A DNA stretch of 64,000 bases from Arcicella sp040387735 (lineage in GTDB: Bacteria > Bacteroidota > Bacteroidia > Cytophagales > Spirosomataceae). The notes beneath the pieces were generated by a model. That model was not told the DNA's origin. It worked only from the letters and a program-made list of their open reading frames with translations, and made no database searches. Shown here piece by piece: positions 16,761 through 26,401 of this stretch (its first letter is position 1; every line of letters starts with the position of its first letter). The position numbers and the translations under genes were made by a program. Location: contig JAZKDE010000054.1 of assembly GCA_040387735.1 (NCBI GenBank), positions 1 to 64,000 of the forward strand, read 5' to 3'.

Positions 16761-19700
16761 TTAGAATGATAGATTTACACCAAATAATACGGTGCGAGTT
16801 TTAGGATAAAAGTTATTAGAATCTACCCCTGGAGCAATTCCACCTTGATTTACCTCTGGGTCAATCCCTGTATAACTTGTGATAGTCAATAAGTTATTCA
16901 CCGACATATACACTCTAAGGTTTTTAATGGCTTGACCCATTTTTTTGAAATTATACCCCAACGTAGCATTGTCAAATCTGATATAACTTCCGTCTTCCAC
17001 AAAGCGTGATGAATACTTGAATGAGTTTACATCCAATTTATTTTCGTTAGCAACATCGACCAAAATATTGGTGTATTGAGCCGTACTTGGTCTGAATAAA
17101 TCAGCACGGGTTGCATTGAAAATTTTATTACCAAAAACACCTCTAATAAATACATTAAAATCAAAATTACCGTAACGTATCGTGTTTGTCCAACCAATTA
17201 ATAATTTAGGTTGTGGACTTCCGATATACTTATAATCGGCTCCAATGGCAGGCGTAGTTGTCAATTCTCCTTTGGCATTTACGTATTGAGAAACGCCTTT
17301 ATCATTCTTTCCTGCATATTCAAGCGAGAAAAACTGTCCCAAAGGCATTCCTGCTTTCAAGATTTGCAAGGTACTTCCTGTTTGTCCTCCTCCTTCTGGT
17401 TGCGTAGTACGGATTGAATCTCCACCCGCAAAAAGTGGGTTTGAAAGACTCGTAATTTTGTTACTATTGCTCGCAAAGTTGATGCTCGTTGTCCAAGAAA
17501 AATTGTTGGTTCTCACTGGCGTAGCATTCAAAGACACCTCAATACCTTTGTTGCTCATACTTCCACCGTTTGAAATAATACTTCCGATGGGTACTAAAAT
17601 TGGGTCGACTTTGTACGAATAAATCATACCCGTTGTGTTTTTGTCGTAAACCTCAACCGTACCGCTCAATTTCCCTTTCAAGATGCTGAAATCAATACCA
17701 ATATTTGAAGTTGCTGTTTTTTCCCATTGTAAATCTGGATTAGCCGCTTGCGTTGGCCCGTAAGCCGCCGTTTGAACACCGTTGTAATAATACGTTCCTA
17801 AACTTCCCGACATAAATTGAGCCGTGTACGCATTGAATCCTGATGAATTACCCGTTACCCCGTAACTTGCTCTCAATTTCAAGTCAGTAAAAAACGATTG
17901 TTTTTCCATGAATGCTTCTTGATTAACTCGCCAGGCCACACCAACCGATGGAAAATATCCCCACTGATTATTTTCTCCAAATACAGAACTACCGTCTCTA
18001 CGAACCGAACCTTGCACTAAATATTTGTCTTTGTAATTGTAGTTCAAACGGGCAAAATCTGAAATCAGGCGAGTTTCTTGGTAAATTCCATCAGCTCCAA
18101 AATTGACACGATACGAAGAAATTGCGTAAGGATTACTCAAAGCAAAGTTGTTGTATCCGATATTATCCACTGGGAAGTTTGAACTCGAAGCCTGAAAACC
18201 ATCTCCTGCAATTCTTCCTTGCCAAGAATATCCCAAAACCATATTAACCGCATGGTCGCCAAATTCTTTATTCCAAGACAAAAATGTTTCTAATAATTTA
18301 TTTGTGTTTTGGTAAGAGTTTCTCAAAGCCGAACCATTCGTTCCAAAATTCAATAAACTATGTACTTGTGGTGGTTCTGGGTTGTTATAAAAATTGGCAC
18401 TGTTGTATTTCGTATAATAACTATCGTACGACTCTCCATGAAGCGTTGTGAAATTTTGGTACGAAAGATTTACGTCATACGTCAAACCAAAAGGTAAATT
18501 TACGTGGGTTGTAAAAGCTGCCGTCAAAACATTATTTTTTGTATTATCTTGAGCGTGAGCAATCATCGCCGCAGGGTTGAAATAACCCGTATTGGTAAAG
18601 TTTTCAAAATAAGAACCATCGTCGTTTTTCACGGGAGAAACGGGTAAATGGTTAATCATTTGCGTTAATACGTTATTTCTTAAAGGCGTATTATTTCCGT
18701 TGCTATTTGAATTTGTTACTTGCAAACCAAATTTCACTTTATCATTCAAAGCGTATTGTTCAAATGCCAAACGAGCAATGACACGGTTCAAGTCACTACC
18801 TTGAAGAATACCTTGTTTATTGGTATAATTTAAACTTGCGCTATAAGTACTGTGGTCAGTTCCCCCACTAAACGAAAGGTTATGATTTTGAGAAATGGCA
18901 TTGGTTTTCTGAACCGCATCTTGCCAATTTGTGTTGGCATTTTTGTCATCCGCTGGTGAGAATGACAAACCATTTGTTGTTAAAAAGCTTCTCAATTGCG
19001 TAGCATCCATCATATTCAAACGACTTGAAACATTTTCGATGCCTACGTAACCATGATAATTCACTTTCATTTCGCCTTTTTTACCTTTTTTGGTCGTCAC
19101 CATAATAACCCCATTAGCAGCACGGTTTCCATAAATTGCCGTTGCCGAAGCATCTTTCAATACGTCAATTGAAGCAATATCATCGGGAGCAATTGTTGAA
19201 ATATCAGCCCCAGGAATTCCATCAATTACATAAAGTGGTCCTTGCGAACTGTTGATGGTTGAAGCTCCACGCAAAACCACGGCAGCCGTAGAATTTGGGT
19301 CACCATTAGCAGAAATGTTCAAGCCAGGAACACGACCTTGCATTAATTGGCCTACGTCGGTAATGGCTCCACGGTTCAGATCTTCAGGTTTGATGGTTGA
19401 GATAGCACTCGTTAAGTTTTTACGAGATTGCGTACCGTAACCAACTACCACGACTTCACCCAATTGCTTGGTATCGGCAACTAAGGCAACATCAATTTGT
19501 TGCTGACTTCCAACAGTTTTCTCTTGCGTAATGTATCCAACTGATGAGAATACGATAACGGCATTGGAACTGGTTACTGATAAGGAATATTTTCCATTAC
19601 CATCAGATGTTGTTCCTACTTTTGAGCCTTGGATACTAATAGAAACGCCTGGCAAGCCTTCTTGGCTGTCGGCGGTAGTTACTCTCCCCGAAATAGTTTT

Positions 19701-19793
19701 ATTCTGAGCAAAAGCATTTGTAATGCCTAAAAGCATGACAAATATTCCCCAGATGATATTCCGACGAGAATAAGCGTAAAGTTTTGATTTCAT
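16761..19793 (-). CDS. SusC/RagA-family TonB-dependent outer-membrane transporter
   Basis: About 1010 residues from the ATG at 19793 (MKSKLYAYSRRN), which gives a proper signal peptide ending NAFAQ; an in-frame upstream start at 19832 would add 13 residues before it. Then come a carboxypeptidase-like beta domain (ISGRVTTADSQEGLPGV), the SusC signature GEVVVVGYGTQSRKNLTSAI, a plug domain with PLYVIDGIPG and DIASIDVLKDASATAIYGNR, and a long barrel ending in a C-terminal aromatic (GVNLSF). It imports oligosaccharides with its SusD partner, using TonB energy. A LacI-type palindrome lies about 165 nt upstream. Confidence 0.95.
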   Translation of the reverse strand: MKSKLYAYSRRNIIWGIFVMLLGITNAFAQNKTISGRVTTADSQEGLPGVSISIQGSKVGTTSDGNGKYSLSVTSSNAVIVFSSVGYITQEKTVGSQQQIDVALVADTKQLGEVVVVGYGTQSRKNLTSAISTIKPEDLNRGAITDVGQLMQGRVPGLNISANGDPNSTAAVVLRGASTINSSQGPLYVIDGIPGADISTIAPDDIASIDVLKDASATAIYGNRAANGVIMVTTKKGKKGEMKVNYHGYVGIENVSSRLNMMDATQLRSFLTTNGLSFSPADDKNANTNWQDAVQKTNAISQNHNLSFSGGTDHSTYSASLNYTNKQGILQGSDLNRVIARLAFEQYALNDKVKFGLQVTNSNSNGNNTPLRNNVLTQMINHLPVSPVKNDDGSYFENFTNTGYFNPAAMIAHAQDNTKNNVLTAAFTTHVNLPFGLTYDVNLSYQNFTTLHGESYDSYYTKYNSANFYNNPEPPQVHSLLNFGTNGSALRNSYQNTNKLLETFLSWNKEFGDHAVNMVLGYSWQGRIAGDGFQASSSNFPVDNIGYNNFALSNPYAISSYRVNFGADGIYQETRLISDFARLNYNYKDKYLVQGSVRRDGSSVFGENNQWGYFPSVGVAWRVNQEAFMEKQSFFTDLKLRASYGVTGNSSGFNAYTAQFMSGSLGTYYYNGVQTAAYGPTQAANPDLQWEKTATSNIGIDFSILKGKLSGTVEVYDKNTTGMIYSYKVDPILVPIGSIISNGGSMSNKGIEVSLNATPVRTNNFSWTTSINFASNSNKITSLSNPLFAGGDSIRTTQPEGGGQTGSTLQILKAGMPLGQFFSLEYAGKNDKGVSQYVNAKGELTTTPAIGADYKYIGSPQPKLLIGWTNTIRYGNFDFNVFIRGVFGNKIFNATRADLFRPSTAQYTNILVDVANENKLDVNSFKYSSRFVEDGSYIRFDNATLGYNFKKMGQAIKNLRVYMSVNNLLTITSYTGIDPEVNQGGIAPGVDSNNFYPKTRTVLFGVNLSF

Positions 19794-19956
19794 TGTATTG
19801 GGTTTTGATAACAGTAATAAAAAATGGGACAAACGAAATAACTTTTGAGATTAAGTAAATCGCTAATCCGCAACTGAACTTGCAACATAAAGTAGCCGAT
19901 TCTGGAATCTTACTGGAATAAAACCATAAAAAATGGCAATTTTTGGATAAAAACGT

Positions 19957-19969
19957 ATGCAAACGTTTG
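19957..19969. promoter_or_regulatory. LacI-type operator upstream of susC
   Basis: ATGCAAACGTTTG contains the perfect 10-bp palindrome CAAACGTTTG with the central CG typical of LacI-family sites. Flanking ACGTATGC and ATCGTTTAC add partial half-sites. It lies between the LacI-type gene and susC. The same 13 nt occur inverted at 47797-47809 before the myo-inositol oxygenase gene. Confidence 0.7.
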
Positions 19970-20005
19970 AAATCGTTTACATAGAAATAATCCAAAATTA
20001 AATTA

Positions 20006-21037
20006 CTAATTTGCCAAAGAAGAGGATGTCCGAATAATCAATTCGGGCGGAAGGACGATATTGTTTATCGTAGTTGATGAGGTGGTAATTTGTTCCAAAA
20101 ACAATTTGGCTGCTTCTACGCCAATGGGTTTACTCTGGCGACCAACGGTGCTAAGTGGAGGATGAAAATAGGCAGAAATGGGCGTGTTATCAAAGCCAAT
20201 GACGGCAATTTGTTCGGGAACTTGCAGACCAATTTCTCTAATTACTTGCAATGTTCCGAAGCAAACTTGGTCATTCACCCCAAAAATTCCATCGGGAGAA
20301 TTGGGCAAATTGAGCAATGTTTTTGTGGGTTCGATTCCACTTTCAATAGTGAAATTTACGCAAGCAATGAGGTTTTCGTCAATTGGAAAATTATGCTGTA
20401 AAAGACAATCACGATAACCGTTAAAACGCTGTTCGGCAATGGCTAAACCTTTCGGGCCACGAAGATGAGCAATTCTTTTGCAACCAACTTTTATTAAATG
20501 TTCGGTGGCAATGAATGCTCCTAAATAATCATCCGTTGTAACGCCACTGGTTTGAATTTCTTCGTATTGGCGGTCAATAAAAATCAAAGGAACGTTCCGA
20601 TTTGCCACCGTTTGCAGATGTTCGTAATGTCCTTCACTGTAAGTTTCTTGCGAGATAGAAAGAAAAAGCCCGTCCACTCGATTAGCCATTAATCGCTCAA
20701 CGTATTCTTTTTCAAGCAGATAGCTTTCATTTGAAACACAAATATTCAATAAATAACCCAAAGGTTGCAACACCGATTGGATTCCTTCGACCATCGCACT
20801 CTCGTGAAATTGGGAAATATTGGGCAGTACAATTCCGAGGGTTTTGGTATTTTTATTGAGCAAACTCAACGAAAGTGTATTACGCTGATAACCCATTTTT
20901 TGGGCGTATTCTTGAATGGTATTACGGGTGTCAATATTGGTATGTTCGTAATTATTCAATGCCCGAGACACCGTAGAAGGCGAGCATTTAAACTTACGAG
21001 CAATGTCTTTAATGGTTATGTTGGGCGTTGTGTTCAA
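20006..21037 (-). CDS. LacI/GalR-family transcriptional regulator
   Basis: A 343-residue DNA-binding regulator. The helix-turn-helix ITIKDIARKFKCSPSTVSRA occupies residues 8-27, the hinge helix follows near 55 (LSLSLLNKNTKTLGIVLP), and a periplasmic-binding-type effector domain runs to the end, with GIFGVNDQVCFGTLQVIRE and IAVIGFDNTPISAYFHPPLS. It lies upstream of susCD in the same direction and divergent from the gene at 21134, so it probably controls both through the palindrome at 19957-19969. The effector is unknown; such proteins usually bind a sugar or sugar phosphate. Confidence 0.93.
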   Translation of the reverse strand: MNTTPNITIKDIARKFKCSPSTVSRALNNYEHTNIDTRNTIQEYAQKMGYQRNTLSLSLLNKNTKTLGIVLPNISQFHESAMVEGIQSVLQPLGYLLNICVSNESYLLEKEYVERLMANRVDGLFLSISQETYSEGHYEHLQTVANRNVPLIFIDRQYEEIQTSGVTTDDYLGAFIATEHLIKVGCKRIAHLRGPKGLAIAEQRFNGYRDCLLQHNFPIDENLIACVNFTIESGIEPTKTLLNLPNSPDGIFGVNDQVCFGTLQVIREIGLQVPEQIAVIGFDNTPISAYFHPPLSTVGRQSKPIGVEAAKLFLEQITTSSTTINNIVLPPELIIRTSSSLAN

Positions 21038-21133
21038 GACTTTTTTTAGGTAAAATTAAACAATTAATTCGATTCACATAAAAACTGGAAAATCATAAAT
21101 TATCTATTAGCATATTCACATAACCCTCAAAAC

Positions 21134-22903
21134 ATGGAAAATATTTCAAGAAAAGATTTTTTATCACAATTAATAACGCTTGGTGCAGTCGTTGGATTAT
21201 CGAGTAAAACCAATTTCAGTTTCGGTAAAAGTGCCGAAGATGAATTTTACAAAAAAATGGTCATCGCTAATAATCAGGAAGTTACAAAATTAATTAGTGC
21301 TTTGTCAACTGATATTACCGAAATCAGAAGAAGATTAGGCTACGATTTAGCCAATTTATCGGCAGCTTTAACCGAGCCAACTTCGAAATTTTATCAAAAG
21401 GAAGAAATTGTGCCTTATTTAGATAAAATAATGCGTTTTTTATTGAAGGCACAAAACGAAGATGGCACACTTGATATTGGCAATTTGGCTTCTCCGCCCG
21501 ATACCGCTTTTATTTTGGAACCACTTTGTTCGGCGGCCAATATTCTGAAAGCGAGCAGTATGTCTTCTTTAAAGGAAATAAAAGAAATGCTTAAAACTTT
21601 CATTTTGAAATCGGGCGAAGGTTTGCGTTTGGGTGGAATTCATACGCCCAATCATCGTTGGGTTGTGTCGGCGGCATTGGCAAGAATTAATGATTTGTTT
21701 CCCGATAAAAAGTACGTAAATCGCATTGACGAGTGGCTTTCGGAAGGAGTTTTTATTGACAAAGATGGGCATTATTTGGAGCGAAGCATGATTTACGGAG
21801 AAGTGACTGACCGTGCTTTAATGACTATGGGACGTTTATTGAATCGACCAAAATTATACGAACCAGTCCGTAAAAACTTAGCAATGACCTATTTTTACGC
21901 AGAACCCAATGGCGATTTGGTTTGCAATGATTCGAGAAGACAAGACCAATTTGCTCCGATTAATATTCTCAATTTTTATCACGATTATCGCTTTTTTGCC
22001 ATTCTTGATAACAACGCCGAATTCGCCGCTATCACCAAATTCATTGAAAATGTAAAGGGTTTTGAAGAGAAAATCATGAACGATTTATTGTTTTATTTCT
22101 TGGAAGAACCACTTTACAAAAAACCACTTCCGCAACCAAAAAGCCCATCGGTTAATTTTGAGAAGTTTTTTGAATCCTCGAATCTTGTCAGAATCAGGAA
22201 AAATGAGACGACTACCACCATTTTTGGCGGTACCGATTTACCTTTAATTATTGGTTCGGGAAGGTCAACGAGTCCCAATTTATTTGCTTTCAGAAAANNN
22301 NNNNNNNTTTTGAAATATTTGCGTTATTCAACCGATTTTTTCAGCACGGGATATTTTAGAAGTAAGGGAATCAAAAAAGTGGATGGAAAATATGTGTTAA
22401 GTCAGAAAATAGAAGCTCCTTATTATCAACCTTTGCCAGCCAAATACAAAAGAGCAGATGCCGATTATAAACATTCGCCAAGTACGGATGGACGTTTTTG
22501 GAATAAAATGGATTTTGAACATCGTCCTCAAAGTAATATCAGAACGCTTGAAACTACGATTACTGTCGAAGAAAAAAATGGCATTAACGAATTGACTTTC
22601 AGCACCAAAGGTACAGATGGCGTTCACGTAACGATTGAGTTTTGCTTTAACGCAGGCGGAGCATTTTCGGGATTAAAGAAATTGGAAGATTCAGCCGATA
22701 ATTATTCATTGGCGAGTGGTTCGGGAGAATATCAATTTGGAAAAGATACCATTAAAATTGACGGAGGTATTTTTAAACATTCAAAACTAAGAGGATTGGA
22801 CGGCGAAATGTACACCTCCCATTTTGGCACTTTAAAAACCGAAGGAATGCACGTTTATTTAACAGGGATTACGCCTTTTGAACATAAAATTACGATTGGA
22901 TAG
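21134..22903 (+). CDS. Exported helical-barrel protein of unknown function (lyase- or hydrolase-like)
   Basis: About 589 residues with 10 unknown bases at 22298-22307; the frame is continuous across them if the count is right. The N terminus SRKDFLSQLITLGAVVGLSS resembles a Tat-type signal with RK instead of RR. The first 350 residues are helix-rich with repeats such as IVPYLDKIMRFLLKAQNEDGT and HYLERSMIYGEVTDRALMTM in an (alpha/alpha) toroid style; the C-terminal 200 residues look beta-rich. This is the build of several polysaccharide lyases and unsaturated-glycan hydrolases, but I recognise no catalytic signature. It is divergent from the LacI-type gene, 96 bp away, and probably in its regulon. 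Confidence 0.7.
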   Translation: MENISRKDFLSQLITLGAVVGLSSKTNFSFGKSAEDEFYKKMVIANNQEVTKLISALSTDITEIRRRLGYDLANLSAALTEPTSKFYQKEEIVPYLDKIMRFLLKAQNEDGTLDIGNLASPPDTAFILEPLCSAANILKASSMSSLKEIKEMLKTFILKSGEGLRLGGIHTPNHRWVVSAALARINDLFPDKKYVNRIDEWLSEGVFIDKDGHYLERSMIYGEVTDRALMTMGRLLNRPKLYEPVRKNLAMTYFYAEPNGDLVCNDSRRQDQFAPINILNFYHDYRFFAILDNNAEFAAITKFIENVKGFEEKIMNDLLFYFLEEPLYKKPLPQPKSPSVNFEKFFESSNLVRIRKNETTTTIFGGTDLPLIIGSGRSTSPNLFAFRKXXXXLKYLRYSTDFFSTGYFRSKGIKKVDGKYVLSQKIEAPYYQPLPAKYKRADADYKHSPSTDGRFWNKMDFEHRPQSNIRTLETTITVEEKNGINELTFSTKGTDGVHVTIEFCFNAGGAFSGLKKLEDSADNYSLASGSGEYQFGKDTIKIDGGIFKHSKLRGLDGEMYTSHFGTLKTEGMHVYLTGITPFEHKITIG

Positions 22904-22912
22904 TTAGTTTAA

Positions 22913-22968
22913 TAATTGTGAGTTAGGGATTTGCCATTATTTGACAACGACTCACTAACTCACAATTA
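22913..22968. terminator. Bidirectional hairpin between convergent genes
   Basis: Perfect 14-nt arms TAATTGTGAGTTAG (22913-22926) and its complement (22955-22968) lie between the plus-strand helical-protein gene and the minus-strand NlpC/P60 gene. Confidence 0.65.
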
Positions 22969-22970
22969 AA

Positions 22971-23522
22971 TCAAAACGGTCTTGTTGCCTTCGCAAAGCA
23001 ACTCATCCAATATTTACTGATTAGATTATCCTCTCGAATACCCTTTGAAGAAGAAGCATGAATAAAATAAACTTCTTTAGGGTTCTTCAATTCTGTCACA
23101 ATTCCCGCATGATTGATGGAACTGGTTCCTCCTTTATTGGTAACAAAAAACACCCAATCGCCCGAACGAAGTTCATCAATTGAAATCTCCTTTCCGATTT
23201 CAGATTGTTGCCAAGAAATACGTGGGATTTGAAAACCGTATTGACCATAAACACAAAAAAGTAAGCCCGAACAATCCATTCCGTTACCATCTGTTCCGCC
23301 CGAACGGTACGGAACACCCGTATAAGAACGAGCTAATGAGACGATTTCGTTGATTGTTTTGGCGTTATAAATTCTTCGTGCAGCGGTATTTGAAGTGGTA
23401 GGATATCGAGAAGAGGAATTGCTATTTTCTTTGCGACGAAATAATTTACAAGAATCTAAAAAAATAACTATACAGAAAAGTAAAAATGCTCGACTGAGCA
23501 TGGCGTATATATTGTTTTTCAT
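22971..23522 (-). CDS. NlpC/P60-family cell-wall peptidase lipoprotein
   Basis: A 183-residue protein with a lipoprotein signal (IVIFLDSC, Cys at about 26) and a C-terminal NlpC/P60 domain from residue 55. The catalytic Cys is in MDCSGLLF, the catalytic His in NHAGIV, and the third polar residue in YFIHASSSKG. Such enzymes cut gamma-D-glutamyl-diaminopimelate or related bonds in peptidoglycan stem peptides in the periplasm. The linker RKENSNSSSRYPTTSNT is Ser/Thr/Asn-rich, as expected for a tethered enzyme. It stands alone between terminator-like hairpins. Confidence 0.93.
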   Translation of the reverse strand: MKNNIYAMLSRAFLLFCIVIFLDSCKLFRRKENSNSSSRYPTTSNTAARRIYNAKTINEIVSLARSYTGVPYRSGGTDGNGMDCSGLLFCVYGQYGFQIPRISWQQSEIGKEISIDELRSGDWVFFVTNKGGTSSINHAGIVTELKNPKEVYFIHASSSKGIREDNLISKYWMSCFAKATRPF

Positions 23523-23598
23523 AGCTTTCTTAAAGTAAGGATATTCGTAAATTGGTAATCCAAATATAAACGTTTTTTTTATTTTTGGATTGCTTAAT

Positions 23599-24114
23599 CT
23601 ATGAATTTTGTAAAATCCTTACTGTAACAAAAAGTTGTCCTACGTGGCGTTGAGTATGTTCTGCCGCATGAAAAAGTAAGCCTAACAGATTGGTTGGAAT
23701 TTGTTTTCTGCCAATTCCACGGGGTTCTAAAAGCATTTTTTCGTCAATATTTTTCAATTGCGTCAAGGCTTTATTTACTTGATTATTGAAACGAGTCAGC
23801 AAACCTTTCACGGTCAAATACTGCGTATTATCCGATTCTAAGGCTAATAATTCCAATTGGTCTTCGTTCAATAATTGATTATTGGCATACGTAAAAAGTC
23901 TATCCAATACACCCGAAAGATGTTGTAAATGGAAAGCTACCGAAGCAACACCGGCAGGTTTTTCCCAAATTAATTCATTTGGAAAATCTATCATCATCAA
24001 ATTCACCTCCTCACGAGCCTGCAAAATAGCATGAGCTACAGGTTGTAGGAGTGGAGCAAGTCCTGCGATGGGGCCACGCATCCAGACTTCGAGGGTTTCT
24101 TTGGGTTTGGTCAT
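23599..24114 (-). CDS. DinB/YfiT-like four-helix metalloprotein
   Basis: A 171-residue cytoplasmic protein of the DinB_2 type. The metal-binding histidines are visible in VAFHLQHLSGVLDRL (near 62-66) and in LFHAAEHTQRHVGQL near 150. Members of this superfamily include thiol-dependent transferases; the exact reaction here is unknown. A strong hairpin separates its end from no other minus-strand gene, while tex lies upstream in transcription order, 100 bp away, with its own hairpin. Confidence 0.88.
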   Translation of the reverse strand: MTKPKETLEVWMRGPIAGLAPLLQPVAHAILQAREEVNLMMIDFPNELIWEKPAGVASVAFHLQHLSGVLDRLFTYANNQLLNEDQLELLALESDNTQYLTVKGLLTRFNNQVNKALTQLKNIDEKMLLEPRGIGRKQIPTNLLGLLFHAAEHTQRHVGQLFVTVRILQNS

Positions 24115-24152
24115 TTTATAATTTAGACTTCTTAATTAAAGATTGAGATAAA

Positions 24153-24199
24153 TATGTTTTCAGAAGTCGTCGGTTTAATTGACGACTTCTGAAAACATA
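24153..24199. terminator. Hairpin terminator after tex
   Basis: Perfect 19-nt arms (24153-24171 and 24181-24199, core CAGAAGTCGTC) with a 9-nt loop, placed between the end of tex and the start of the DinB-like gene. One of the longest perfect stems here. Confidence 0.75.
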
Positions 24200-24214
24200 T
24201 ACTTAATATCCGAG

Positions 24215-26332
24215 TTACACCCCTTTCATACTCAAGGCCACCCGTTTTCTGGCAATATCAACCTCCATTACTCGCACTTTCACGTGTTGTTGTAATTTCA
24301 CCACTTGATTGGGGTCAGAAACGTATTGATTGGCTAATTGAGAAATATGCACCAAACCGTCCTGTTTCACGCCAACGTCCACAAAACAACCGAAAGCAGT
24401 AATATTTGTCACGATTCCTGGCAAAACCATTCCTTCGTACAAATCTTCAACTTTCTTCACATTCGGGTCAAATTCAAAGGCAATTAATTGCTCTCTTGGG
24501 TCACGAGAAGGCTTTTCTAATTCTTTCATAACATCTTGAAGCGTCAATAAACCAATTTTTGGCGTAACGTAATCCTTCAAAATAATGCGTTTTCTTAACT
24601 CTGCCTGATTCATCAAATCCTTTACGGTACATTTCAAATCCTTCGCCATTTGTTCCACTACGGGATAAGTTTCGGGGTGAACGGCCGAATTATCTAACGG
24701 ATTTTTTGCTTCGTGAATTCTTAAAAATCCCGCACATTGTTCAAAGGCTTTATCACCCAAACGAGCCACTTTTTTAATTTGACTTCGAGAAGTAAAATCG
24801 CCATTTTCCTGACGAAATTTTACAACATTTGCTGCAATTGCTGGTCCTAAACCTGCTACATAACTCAACAAATGTTTGGAAGCCGTATTGAGATTTACCC
24901 CAACTGCATTCACGCAACTTTCCACCACAGCATCCAAAGAATCTTTCAATAAATTCTGTTCAACATCGTGTTGATATTGTCCAACGCCAATTGATTTTGC
25001 ATCAATTTTCACCAATTCAGCCAAAGGGTCCATCAATCTACGACCAATTGAAACGGCTCCACGAACCGTAATATCTTTGTCTGGGAATTCCTCACGAGCA
25101 ATCGTTGAAGCGGAATAAATAGAAGCCCCTTGTTCTGAAACGGCAAAAATTTGCGGCACTTTTTTGAAAGGAAGTTTCTTCACAAAATCCTCCGTTTCAC
25201 GTCCCGCCGTTCCGTTTCCGATGGCCACGGCTTCAATTTGATATTTTTCGGATAAAGCCAAAACTTTATCCTGCGCTTCTGAGGGCTTATCGAATGGATA
25301 AATTACGGTATCCGCCAACAAATTTCCTTGAGCATCCAAAACTACCGTTTTGCAACCTGTACGATAACCTGGGTCAATGGCAAGTACCTTTTTTTGTCCC
25401 AAAGGAGAAGCCAATAATAGCTGACGAAGATTCTGAGCAAAAATTCTGATTGCCTCGTTATCTGCTTTCCCTTTCGACAATCCCGCAAACTCATTTTCGA
25501 TTGATGGCTTCATCAAACGCTTGTAAGAATCGGTAATGGCAAGTTCAACTTGTTCCTTTGCTTCTGGTAATCCACGCAAGAAAATTCTATCTAAAGCTCC
25601 CAAAGCATTGTCTTCTTCGGGCGAAATTGTTACTGATAAAAAGCCTTCTTCTTCTCCCCGGCGCATCGCCAAAAGTCGGTGTGATGGTACTTTTTTCAAA
25701 GCTTCATTAAAATCGAAATAATCACGGTATTTCGCTCCCTCCTCTTCCTTGTTCTTTTTTACTTTTGAATAAACGTAGGCTTCACGCTCAAAGACTTTAC
25801 GGACTGCGTTTCTGGCATCTACATTTTCGTTTACCCATTCCGCAATGATGTCTCTCGCTCCTTGCAAAGCCTCTTGAACATTGCCAACTTTATCGTTCAA
25901 AAACGATTCTGCTTTTTTGAGAACGCTGTTTTCTTTTTGCTCAAAAATCAACTTCGCTAAAGGCTCTAAACCTTTTTCAATGGCAATGCTCGCACGAGTT
26001 TTACGCTTTTGTTTGTAAGGTAAATAAAGGTCTTCCAATTCTTGAAGATGATACGCATTATTGAGTTTTTCCAATAATGCAGGTGTCATTTTGCCTTGCT
26101 CTTCAATGGACTTAATAATTCCCTCCCGACGTTTATCGGCCTCTTTTAGCTTCGTCCAAAGTTCTTTAATATCCAGAATTTGTACTTCATCAAGACTTCC
26201 CGTTGCTTCTTTTCGATATCGAGCAATAAAAGGAACGGTTCCGCCTTCGTCAAATAGATTAATGGTATTTTGTACTTGGTGGGTCATCACGCCCACCGAG
26301 TTAGCGATGATTTGGATTTGTGTTTTATTCAT
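24215..26332 (-). CDS. tex: Tex-family RNA-binding transcription accessory protein
   Basis: A 705-residue cytoplasmic protein. It shows the Tex N-terminal helices (GGTVPFIARYRKEATGSLDE near 30, LEDLYLPYKQKRKTRA near 96), the YqgF/RNase H-like domain with LAIDPGYRTGCKTVVLD near 320, helix-hairpin-helix repeats (LLSYVAGLGPAIAANVV and FRQENGDFTSRSQIKKVARL around 490-525) and a C-terminal S1 domain (GIVTNITAFGCFVDVGVKQDG near 640). The length is below the E. coli protein but usual for the family. It is thought to act at transcription and stalled ribosomes. Monocistronic. Confidence 0.96.
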   Translation of the reverse strand: MNKTQIQIIANSVGVMTHQVQNTINLFDEGGTVPFIARYRKEATGSLDEVQILDIKELWTKLKEADKRREGIIKSIEEQGKMTPALLEKLNNAYHLQELEDLYLPYKQKRKTRASIAIEKGLEPLAKLIFEQKENSVLKKAESFLNDKVGNVQEALQGARDIIAEWVNENVDARNAVRKVFEREAYVYSKVKKNKEEEGAKYRDYFDFNEALKKVPSHRLLAMRRGEEEGFLSVTISPEEDNALGALDRIFLRGLPEAKEQVELAITDSYKRLMKPSIENEFAGLSKGKADNEAIRIFAQNLRQLLLASPLGQKKVLAIDPGYRTGCKTVVLDAQGNLLADTVIYPFDKPSEAQDKVLALSEKYQIEAVAIGNGTAGRETEDFVKKLPFKKVPQIFAVSEQGASIYSASTIAREEFPDKDITVRGAVSIGRRLMDPLAELVKIDAKSIGVGQYQHDVEQNLLKDSLDAVVESCVNAVGVNLNTASKHLLSYVAGLGPAIAANVVKFRQENGDFTSRSQIKKVARLGDKAFEQCAGFLRIHEAKNPLDNSAVHPETYPVVEQMAKDLKCTVKDLMNQAELRKRIILKDYVTPKIGLLTLQDVMKELEKPSRDPREQLIAFEFDPNVKKVEDLYEGMVLPGIVTNITAFGCFVDVGVKQDGLVHISQLANQYVSDPNQVVKLQQHVKVRVMEVDIARKRVALSMKGV

Positions 26333-26401
26333 TTTTGTTGTTTTGTGTGAGCGGAGACACGCTATTTTATTAAATTAGAGGTTTTAACCAGTTTTGTTGA
26401 A

